Made by a program: the position numbers and the translations under genes | Assembly: GCF_000224145.3 (NCBI RefSeq) | Contig: NW_004191379.1 | Location: 1 to 64,000, forward strand | Origin: Ciona intestinalis | Taxonomy: Eukaryota; Chordata; Ascidiacea; Phlebobranchia; Cionidae | Length of the DNA: 64,000 nucleotides | Reading direction: 5' to 3' | Shown: positions 35,301-47,300 of the stretch, piece after piece | How the letters are laid out: every line of letters begins with the position of its first letter | Numbering within the stretch: position 1 is the first letter of the stretch | The notes under the pieces: generated by a model | Told to the model about the DNA's origin: nothing | Databases searched by the model: none | The model's input: the letters and a program-made list of their open reading frames with translations, nothing else

Positions 35301-38300
35301 TGAGCTTCAACAGGAAGGTGGAACACGCAGAGGTCGTATGCGAAGCCTTAAACAAAAAAAGAGCGACACGATGACGTCATCATATCGAACCGGTAGATCA
35401 TCTTCTGCAAGAAGATTGTTTGCAAGTTTAAGGAAGTACAGACAACGCTCATCTTCTCGGGAGCGAAAGGAGACTAAGAGCGTATCTGATATTGGATTGG
35501 AAGATTCTAGAGGTACAGCAAATAACCCAGAGCTTTCTTCGGATGCCAATCTTCCTGGTATTATGAAGATCTTTGGAGATGCAATAAGCCCAGGTGCGAA
35601 CTATAAGAGCGTTATGGCTACCCGAGAATCTAGCGCACTTGAACTTGTAAAAACCGCAGTGAAACGATATGGCTTACAGCGACAGCATGCGAAAAAATAT
35701 ATTCTTTGCGAGGTTATAGGTCGGCTAACAACAGAAAACATACCGCAATCACGTTATAATGGACTGAAGGTAAAGATGATAAAGAAAAGCAGGAGTAAAG
35801 GTAACTAACACATTTATATTATCATTACCGAATCTTGTATGTAGCCGTGTGGGTAAAAATATGATAATTAAGAATTACCTAAACTTCTTTTAAAAAATAT
35901 TACAATTTAGTATTGTCCTGCGCCGTGGCATAGTGCTTAGCGCGCCTGCCATGGTAATGGGTTCAAGGCTCGACGTTGCTACCATTGTGGGAGTATGTGT
36001 CCTTGGGCAAGACACTTAACGACAATTGCTTCAACCCAGTGGTCACTAATGGATTGTCCAAATTATCAACAACGCATAAAAAAATGAAAAAATCCCGCAA
36101 AAAATAATTACCCACAAAGTAACATACATGGTAACTCGTAAGCTGGCACGAGGTGTTAAACCCGTGTGATAACGACTGTCGTTTTCTCGCCACGCAAGGA
36201 TAAAGTAAGTTACATTTATTAATTCATTCATTCAATTTCTGTGTGACAGCGAACTCTTCTCTTGAATCTTCGTCGTGCATGGAGAGTTTTAAGGAAGATT
36301 ACATCAGACCATTAAACGATCACGAACGGCCACTTAAACTACAATCTTATTGGAAACCTTTAGATGGACATTGTAGACGATTTGAAATTCGATTAAAATC
36401 GGAGGTCATATTTTCTTTTTTACGCGCATTTTTGTTTCTATTAGATTATTAGAAGTTTAACTTAATTAAAATAAATGGCTTGTTTGTCAGGGGTAGCGAC
36501 CACGCTTGTTTTCTTCTAACTAAAAGTAAATATGTTTTTAACTGTAAGTCTGTTTTAACAACTGTGTTGTCTTGTCGCTATATTCTGTCTTTTCGTTATA
36601 GCCTGACATAGTGGTTAGCGCGCCTGGCTGTAACCCAGAGGTAATGGGTTGAGACTCAACGCTACTACCATTGTGAGTGTATGTGTCCCTGGGTAAGACA
36701 CTTAACGGCAATTGCTCCAACACCGTGGTCACTAATGGGTTGTCTAAAATTATCAGTCATATTTAAAGAATAAGTTTTGATATTAACATAAAGTTGGTTT
36801 TCTTCTTATTAAAAGTTACTTGTAACTTCAGGTACTAAATGCAGCAAGCAAAGATAATGAAACACGCGATATCAATTCACAAGCAAAACGACTTGTTATG
36901 CAAAAATCCAAGTAAGTTATAAGATTTGTACCATATGGCGCTCTCTATAAGTTATAGAGGGCGCCATTATTAAGCACGTTATGGTCATATAGATCCTTTT
37001 TCGTCGAACAGTTGCTGTTGTTGTTTTTTCGTGACTTTTTTCCGCACTTATTTCAATTTTTAATTCTAGTATTTTTCTTTATTCTCTGGATTGAAATCAA
37101 ATCATAATATATATTTATAATTTTTAGACTGAATTTTCAGATTTAAAACCGCACGATGAGCGATTAATAAACGATTACTTTCCTCATGCGCTTTACATAG
37201 CGGAAACACTGTCTGGCAGTTTGAAGGAAAACGACGGCACGTGTTGTATCTACACAACGATTCACGACTTAATCAAACTATTAGCACTTAAGTGGGGACG
37301 CATTAAATGCACTACTCTTTTACCGTATCATTATTAATCGTAGTTGAAACATTATTTTTAATTCAACATCATATGATTAATATTAACTTCTAACATTACC
37401 TAATTACTGCGTGATTATGGTTTGTCAAAATTCATAAAAACAAACGATTTTAAGCGACGACAACGTTAGCTAATGTAAGTTTACAATAAACACATGGTAC
37501 AGGAGTTGTACAAAGCGTATTTACANATATTCTTACCAATCACTCATCCTCATACGTNNNNNNNNNNNNNNNNNNNNNNNNNNNNNNNNNNNNNNNNNNN
37601 NNNNNNNNNNNNNNNNNNNNNNNNNNNNNNNNNNNNNNNNNNNNNNNNNNNNNNNNNNNNNNNNNNNNNNNNNNNNNNNNNNNNNNNNNNNNNNNNNNNN
37701 NNNNNNNNNNNNNNNNNNNNNNNNNNNNNNNNNNNNNNNNNNNNNNNNNNNNNNNNNNNNNNNNNNNNNNNNNNNNNNNNNNNNNNNNNNNNNNNNNNNN
37801 NNNNNNNNNNNNNNNNNNNNNNNNNNNNNNNNNNNNNNNNNNNNNNNNNNNNNNNNNNNNNNNNNNNNNNNNNNNNNNNNNNNNNNNNNNNNNNNAGTCG
37901 CGCAAAACACAACAACAATCAAGAACAAATCTGTTCGACGAAAAATGGTATATACGACCACTACCAAAGAGATTAAAAACACTACCGTGCTCAATCATTT
38001 TAATCAGAGTCCACACTGATTTTAATGCGTTTTCACTTATAGAACTTTTCTCTCTTGTTTTATGCTTGTAGGCCAAATTTAAGCGTTTCGTCGTTTTACG
38101 TACATTCATCTAACCAACCTACAACGGATAGTGAAGAGTCAGAAGAGGAATATGCTCCATCTTCATGCGTGTTAGACTTAGATGAAAAAACTAACACCGA
38201 TACAAAAGCTGATTATGAACCTAAATCCCTGCCACTTCAAATCCCGTTAACAGATAAACCAACATTTATTTGCCAAAGCCCAACTGAAGCAAAGTTGGCT

Positions 38301-41300
38301 CATGAAACCAAAAGTGCAGAAACTTGTTCTTTTAGCAATGAGATTACCCCACCGCCACCAGTGCCCTATCTACTAACTGTGTTAGGTGACACACCGGAAG
38401 CAAATGGTTTTCAGCGTTTTCTCGAACGGGATGAGATTTTAGTTGGCAGTGAAGTATCCGATTTTAAATTGAAGGCACCTGGAGTTTTACGACACCATTG
38501 CGTTATCAGACGACACTTAGAAACCCTTTTTGATGAAACCAAAAATTTTAAAGCAACGCAAAAGTGGCGTGTTGTGGTGTCACCACTAAAATCAAGGGCA
38601 GAAGTTACAGTAAACGGTGTGAGAGTGTTGTCAAATCACACGTTGACTCATGGAGATATTTTATGTATCGGTAAAAGTATCATATACAAATACGAAGATC
38701 CTACTTCGAGCATAAACATTGACTGCTGTGTTGTCCCTTCACCTTCCGCCAAAAATAGAAAAGAAATTTTAATTTCAAGTGATGTAACAGAAAAGCAATC
38801 ATCCGTAAGGAATTATGCTGACATAACACTTTCATCTCCGTTTTGTCCCGAAATACCAGCGATCATGGAGACTCAGCTCAGTTATGAGCGAAAATATGAA
38901 GATGAGATTTTGGACCAACTTTTCGACATTTTTTCTAACTTTTGCCTTGACAATATGGAAGAGCCACTTGCACCTGCCAATTTCCTTTGCCACATGATCA
39001 CCCATGCTTGCTTAAACTTTGATCTTGCTGATAAGAATGAGTCATTGTTTAAAGTAGCAAGCCACATGCAAACGTTTGTTTTGGTGAGTACAACAGTGAT
39101 TAAAACTTATTATCAATAGTATTTTCTTAACTATTATATATTTCTAATATAGAATGCAACCAGAAAAGTTTCAGTTCAAGACATTCAATCGTAAGTTTTT
39201 TATAAGACTTGCCACAAAAAACATTGGTATGGTAGGTCAAAAATAAAAAAGTGTCTTTGTCTTACGAAAATCACTGTGTCGGTAAGGCTGTTCTCCGCAG
39301 TCACAAGGTCCAGGATTTAAACTTATTTCAAACGTGGTATTGGCTAGCAAAAAGGGATAACACAATACACAAAACAAATTACTGAAATCTTTAAATGTCC
39401 TGCGCTCAGTAATCAGTGTGGTAAACAGTTCACTATTTATTTGGTATATTAGTTTGCCAAAACGATACAGCTTCTAAAACATCACATGAAAAAAACCTGC
39501 TGTTAAAAAATTCGGTTGTTTTCGACAATGCGTGGGATTTCTCATAAGAAAAAATTTCACTCAACTTTGATCGTTTCTAGTTTCTATAATACTAAAAAAA
39601 ATTTAAATTTTATTTCCGATTTAGTATAATAAATGCTTCTTCATCAAAAATATATATATAAAAAATATAAAACATAGACTTTATTATTAAATATTTATTT
39701 ATTTAACTTTTCGCATTGCACCGTCATTAGTAACTTTTATATACTAACAACGATTTAATACACAAAATAACTCTCAGCATACGTGCGGAATTATTCAATG
39801 AAGCAACGTAGACTTTTAATCCTAACGCATTAAATGCATTTAATCACTGTTGTGATAATATTTTACGCAACAATCGTTGCTATGTTACAACAATCTAATT
39901 GTTACTCAATCCAGATTATGACGCAAATATCCCAACTGTGAACTGCTACTGTGACGTAACAGTCTAACAGACAATATGTTCATCTAAGAATTGTATTTAT
40001 AAATAATGCAACCGGTAAACGTAATCAAAGGTAATTTCCTAACTGGTCCAACCGTAACCGTAATCGCAAAAACACTGCGTATTTGATGTATATATATATA
40101 TTGTTTTTGCTCTACAGCAGGGGTTCCCAAACTTATTTTATCGCGGGCCAATATGTGAAATTACAATTATACGTCGGGCAAGGTTTTCCTTGCTATATTT
40201 TACTTGTATTGGCCAAAATTTGGTTATATCGACTTGTATTGGCCAAAATTTGGTTATATCGAATACTGTTAGTTAGATCAGGAAGTTCGACACATATGCT
40301 TGTAATAAACATGGCTTCTAGAACAGATTAAACTACGTACTTGCGGAGTAAAAGACAAAGTTTCACAGTAAGGTTGGCTGATGCTGTGACAGTCATAATT
40401 ATTTTTGTGACGTAACAAAGACAATGTAAATTATTACAGAAATCAATAAAACATTTTTAGACGATTTTTTAAAGTATTATGTTTATTTGTGAACGAAGGC
40501 AATCGGTAATTTTGAAGTCCTCTGAGGGCCATTTAATTTGCTCCTGCGGGCCGCGGTTTGGGAACCCCTGCTCTACTGAGTCACAGTTATAAAATAGTAT
40601 AAAATACTGTAAAAAATATTTGGAACCACTGGATGAGAACGGTTTGAATTTTTAAAGATAAAAAGCGTTAGTGTTTATAGTAGAGGTAGAGACCTACCGA
40701 TATCAACTTTTTACACCGATACCGATATTTACCAATATTTGTCACTATAGCGAAACATAAAATGATCAGTATTAATCAGAAGTAATGCCTGTATTCATTA
40801 TATTGCAAGTTATATAGTTTGGTTGGTCTGCATGTTCTTAGGAAGTTGTTGCTTTTGTACTAAACTAGGAAAAACACAAACAACGCTAAACTACAATGCA
40901 CGTGGGCGTTAAACTAAGACGCACGTAAAGGTCACTAACATGTACGTAAAGGCTAAACTACAACCTACGTAAAGGTCAAACTATAACGCCTAAATACGAC
41001 GCTTGTAAATATGACGCACGTAAAGGTCAAACAACAACGCACCAGAAGCCTAAACTAACGAGACACATAGACATTAAACTACGACACACGTAAAGGTCAA
41101 GTGGGACGCATGTTGCTTGAATGAAATATTTTATCGCGCTATTTTACAGATACCGTTTATAGGTAGAACATAAATATCGGCCGACGATATTGGTAAACCG
41201 ATATATTAGCCGAACCCTAGTTTATAGAGCTGGCACTGATCCAATAACGTGATCAAACCATGACAACCTGACTTTTTAAATTCTTCTTAGTCAAGCATAT

Positions 41301-44300
41301 ATTTAAGTATATATAAGTTATTCTTTCAGTAATGATCCATCTGAACATCTTCTTAAATCACTGCGCCTGGTTGTCTTCTGGATGTCAAACACTCTTGAGA
41401 TATTTGAGTTCCTTCAGAAAGATTTAATTCCCCATGTCCTTGATTGTGTGGAAGAAGCAAAAAAGAAGTGAGTAAAATCATTCTTTACCACTGTACTATT
41501 GAAATTCAACTGTAGGCGACTTTTACAATTAGATGTGTTATTTTTCAGGAATTATGTTAGCTCAAAAATCCTGGATGAAGCTAAGAAGTTTGAAATTAAT
41601 GAAGAAATCTTAGGGTTACTTGAAGAAGTCGTAATGTATGCATTCCAACAGCTGGTGTATTATCTTACCAAGGTACCATAGTTTTGATTTAGCAGTTCAA
41701 AATTAGCCTAATCTAGAGTCTTTAATAAATGTTTTGTTTCCACACATACAAAATCCCAGTAGTAGGCATTCAAATTCAAATATTAAATTTTATATTATAT
41801 TTTTTTTAATCTTATTCAAAGTTACTAAATTCGCTTAAACACAACATAATACTCCTTTGATTTGGTGATTAGTATGTGACCACTGGACAACTTCAGTGTT
41901 TTTAACTCGGTATCCAACTACTTTTCAAAAGTTTACGAGGTGCATCGCACCTTTGCACCCCTGGATATTGTCGCCAGTGGTGCAGGCCCTCATAGTAGCC
42001 CTGGGGATGCCAAGATGATTCTAGAATAAAGAAACTAACGTAAAAGTGTGACACTTTACTTACTAGACCATAGCGGTAAAGATTCTAAAATAAAATTATA
42101 ATAATTCCCAAGAAAATAAATGTGAATATTAATATTCGTCATAAAAAGTATTTATAGAACCTTGTACTAGTCCAGCTTCGAATAGATTATAACACTGGGT
42201 AACACCTTAAAATTAAAGCTTTAGTTACTTTAAAATAGATTAATACAGAAATGTTTATGTAAAACATCACAGTTCTTTTTAAAATAGTAATTATGTACAT
42301 TTATATAGTTGGGTGGCGGAAGCCAGGACTCAGGCAAAGACAAAAGTAATGAAAAGAATTGTGTTGTTATACATTAACTTTTCCGCATTACTTTGACGAA
42401 AATAAAGTTTTAGATTTAAGGTATTACCTAGCGTTATATTTATAGCATAGCACTCACCTCGAGCCCTGCTAAATGGTTTTTTTAACTCAAGCCCTGCTAA
42501 ATGAAATTAAATTTCTAAAAATTTTGTTAAAAGATTTTTGTACAGGCATTTTTTTGTGATCAGCACAGTTATGAGTCAAAGAGTTCGGGAATAAAATTTG
42601 TGGATTTGATTAACTCTTTTGGGAGATTTTTATGTATGGCTGATAATTTGGACAACTTATTAGAGACCACTGGGTTGGAGATTATTGAAAATACAATTTA
42701 AATTTAATGAAATATATATCTATATACTGTTTAAAATAACCAATATAAAACTACTGGTAAGAGCAAATACCATCCGATAAAATAAAAAGAAATAGAATTC
42801 TCAGTACCACCTTGCGGAAATAACATTCCACGTTTTGGCATATCGGCAAGTAAATTTAAAATATGTGCGCAGATTGAAATGAAATTTTGTGCTTAGAAAA
42901 TATTTTAGAAAACTGCTTTATGTGTCAAAATACCACTGGTTAATTGTTTTCATAGACTTTGTATGGTTCATTACCGGCCATCCTGGATTGTAATCCATTT
43001 TCTGATGTTGAATCAACACCAAGTGTCAATCATGTGATTAAAGTGTACAACTATGCTTGGGAGATGACTCAAACATATTTAGTGAATCAACAGATTGCTG
43101 ATCAGCTCTTCGCCTATCTGTTTTTCTTTACAAATGTTTCACTTTTCAATACGTTGATGGAAAATGGTATGTTGAGTGCCTTTTGCATGTTGTATAAAAA
43201 TTACATTTATTAATATTTCATATCGGTTTAAAATTTAAATTTTGATGACAATTAGTGAATGTGAAAGTAAAGTGAAAACTTTGGTTTTGTTGACTGTGAT
43301 ATTTGCTTAATTTATTTTGGTTAAAGGAGAACTGAAATTTAATTTTATAGTTGGTAACACGTGTACAGATAGTCCCTTTTGTTAAATAGCCTATATACAA
43401 TTATTTAAAACATTATCGTGTTTTTAAGTTATGGCCTGTTATATTTTCACTGGTGAGTGGTGGCGTCACTGGTAATTCTCGTCCAAGTGCTATTTTTACA
43501 TGAAACTAATACACCAACCCTATCCATAGTCAACTTGTATCTAAAAGACTATGATATATTTTAATGCTTGTCTAGTTTATTATCTTTGCCCAAAAATGAG
43601 CCTTAGTTATAGTTTTATGTGCAAGGTCTTCAATGTATTAGCAAGTAGCCATGTTTGTACCACATTCTTAAATAGCTTTTTTGAATAATGGCCAAAACAA
43701 TTTCATTTGTAAGTAACTTGATAAACACTCAGCGCTTCATTAACGTCAGATAGGCTAAAAATATTTGACTAGTCTTCTGCACTGTGTTTTTATTTATATT
43801 AAAAGTGTATGATTCCATTTACACCAGATGCTTCAACAAAATATTTCAAATGGGAAATGGGAGTTCGTATACGTGGCAACTTGGAAAAACTAGAGAACTG
43901 GGCAATTGAATTTGAATATTCATATCAAGTATCGGCTTTCCTTGTCAAGATATCTACCTTGGCAAACTTACTAGCCACCCCTCGTACACAAATGGCAAAG
44001 GTTTGTTACCCATGGCATATATATTTTTATGTGGCAAGTGCACCTGAGATGATTAAATTATGACTGTTTCATTTTTATGCAGTACACCTGGTCAACATTT
44101 CGTAAAAACTTTCATGGCTTAAACTCTGCTCAGCTCTGTCATGTGCTTGAGTGCTACCAAATGACTGGCCAGCAACAGAAACCAACAAGTTGGTTTCCTG
44201 ATCAAGAAGTGGAAATGAATACCAGTGGCGAAGGTTAGCCCCATATATTAGTTTTAGTTACCCCTTATTTATATATACGTATAACGTATGGTTATTAGAG

Positions 44301-47300
44301 TTAAATCGGGTTGTCTATTTCAGCCTGCTCAATTAAACGTTACGGAGTAAAATGAGCCAGTTTGATAGTAGGAACAGGGGGGTTTAATCAAACAGGAAAT
44401 AATAACTAGTGGTAAAAGTTGGCATAATGTATTGGACCTATTGGTTCAAGTTACCTAATACTTATATTTTCCGTATGGTTGTTAAACAGTTGAATGTTTG
44501 TAATAGATGCAGTGATGGAGAGTTATGAAAGTCATCCTCCCCTTACACTTCCTGTCAGTGGTTCAAGAATCAACCTGGGTGAATTACCAAACAATCCAAA
44601 ACTGCAAAATCTGATCGCCAGTTTTAAACACAAAGTATATAGTCCTCACACTGAACAACTATGCAAAGAGTTTAAAAATGAAAAGAAGCAATCATTTTTG
44701 TCCAATGAGTTGAAAGTTACAATGCCCACCTCTCCAGATGTTGTTCCAATGTCTTACCCGGATCTTCTTCCTGAATCCGAGAGCTCTGCTGCTAATGTTG
44801 CTTCATCTGGGGGTTTTGGAAGAATTGTTTCATCATCATCATCATGTTCGTCATCTTCAGAACCTGAGGCTTATATTGTAAAGAACTGGAAGTATGATGA
44901 AGAAGCAAATGCATCAAAAGCAATAAACAAATTGGTTGAGTTTAACCTTTCAAATAACCAATCTGACAGCAGAAGAACTTAGACAAGATTGCGACAGTTT
45001 ACTTGTACTACCAGTAGCAGAAATAGAGTCATTTAATTCTCGTATCTCAAAATCTACACATCATGGTAAGTAGTTTAAAAAAAGGTTTGATAGGCTTCTG
45101 ACTTTCTAAAACCTATGTGAATCCTGATACTATGCGAAATAACTTAATTTTTTAAAACAGAAATCTCGTCTCCAGCTGATACATCAGTATGTAGTGATAA
45201 CAGTATGCCAAAAGAAGTTTTTATTGTGGACATTAAAAAAGGAAAACAAGGTCTTGGTGTTGGGTTGGTGGATGGCACTATTACATCATTAGGTTTACCA
45301 GGAATATTCGTTCGATCACTAATTCCCGACGGTCCGTCAGTTAAGGTAAGGGTTCTAACTTTCATTTACTTTTCATTGGATGAATGAATAAATAAATGAT
45401 TTTTTTATTTCTTTTTATGTATGGCTGATAATTTGGACAACCCATTAGTGACCACTGGGTTGGAGCAATACTGTGTTTTTGTATATTTAAAACAAACATG
45501 TTGTAACCGTTTTTTTTTATACTTTTTCTCTTGTAAATCAGTTTCTTTCAAGCACTATTATCCAAAAGACTATTAGTAAAGACTAGTGTTTTTAAACCTG
45601 AAAGTTGCGATGCCTTTAGGACAGTGGTTCTTAAACTTGGGGGCGCGCCCCCCTAGGGGGGTGTTTAACACTCGGAAGGGGGGGCGCGAAAAACTATAAA
45701 ATAAAGTCTTATTACATTGGTGTTCAAAATGATAAAATACGACGCACGTAAAAGGTAGATTCAAAAAGCAAACATTTAAGCCTGTTTTTAAACCTCCTTC
45801 ACATGCTAAATGATGTGGTGTCAATCCCTATTATGATGCAAATAATCGCCGTGTGAATTGCTATTATGTCGTAATTAATTGCCAGGCAAAACAATCGCTA
45901 TTATAATACAATGAATCCCTACTATTTCGTAACAAACAGTCTACCTGGCTAAGAAAAACAAGGTAAATATGAGGCTAAACTACGACGCAATCGTAAACCG
46001 AACGGTTATTTGATTTCACTTTTGCGTTGATCGCGATAACCGAATAAAATATTTAAAACTAATTTTGTCTGTATTTTATAATCTTTTGTATGTTTACAAA
46101 GAAAAAACATTCGCTGTAACAAATCCGAAAAAAAAAAGTAAACAGTTAAAGTTGAGTGAAACTTTTTTTACAGGGAGTTTTGTGCATTATCGCTGACATT
46201 AGTTAATTTTCAACCTTTTTTAAATTTAAAAAGTTTTATGTCTGCCTGGTACCTTCTGTATCATTTTCTATGTAAAAAAGGGTTGATTGTTGTGTTGAAA
46301 AGTGAGAACAATCGGTTATGCAACTAGAAAAATTAAAACCTAATAAAGTCTAGATTTTATATTGTTTCATATTTTCCAATGTTTCATTTTTTTCCTATTT
46401 ATTTATTAGATTCATTGTGACAAATTAAAGATATCGAATTTTCTTTAGCAGTTTAGAAACCATCAAAGTTAAGAAACCCTTTTTTTTTACTCAATTGTTT
46501 GTTTTTCTGGTTTTCTAAAACTTTGGCGGTACCTTTGTTTGAGCATCTCTACCTCTACCTAATACCAAATTTAGATTTTTTGTTGGTTTGCCGCTTTAAG
46601 TTTAAGATATTTTTCTAGCACATACACTCTAAGCATCATGATGTAATAAGATGTTGGTTACAAGAAGGGAGATTACAACTGGGTGATCGGATATTGGCAG
46701 CAAATGGTGTCAGTCTAATAAACATGTCCTACCATGAGTAAGTTTGTTTCATGTTAAGTCTAATTTGTTGTACTACATGATTTTTGATTTATCTCCTATA
46801 TATATATTTATAAAGACTTTGTTGCCACTGCTAGTATATCAGAAAATCAAGGTCTCTCGATATGTATTTGACAATTTTAATGTTGATTTACACCACCCGT
46901 TATCATCATAATATAGAACAAATAAAATGCAACAAAACATAGTTGAAGCCACACAAATACAGAGATCTTGGGTCGCATGCAAATGATTTAAATATAAACA
47001 ATTGTGAACATAAAAACTAAAGAGTTAAAACATCAGGTTTTATAAATCTGATATGTACAATTTAATAATGTCCGTCAAAATGATAAGCACTGTGGTATGC
47101 AAGAAGAAAGAAAACTCAATATAGCACCAGTGAAATGTAAAATATGAGATGAATTAAAGTACCTTTTATCAGGCTTGTCCACCAGTTATGAATTAAAATA
47201 TTAGAATAATAATTGAACTAATACATTCTCATGTTGCACGGCAAAAACAGATGTTAAAACATAGGTGTACTGCCTGCTTCAGTTACCTCATATAGTGTCA

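Noticed and set aside
37494..38109. Long ORFs on both strands across 37558-37895
   Set aside because: They are made of N and have no information.
43801..43827. RADIL exon 15 starting at the AG of aaaag (43805)
   Set aside because: It gives the wrong phase. The acceptor at 43826-43827 (tttacaccag) restores phase and gives LMEN-DASTKYFKW with the spacing seen in RASIP1.
45640..45690. GC-rich palindrome ggcgcgccccc/ggggggg as a regulatory island
   Set aside because: It is part of the terminus of a hAT-like repeat (45622-46020), not an independent element.
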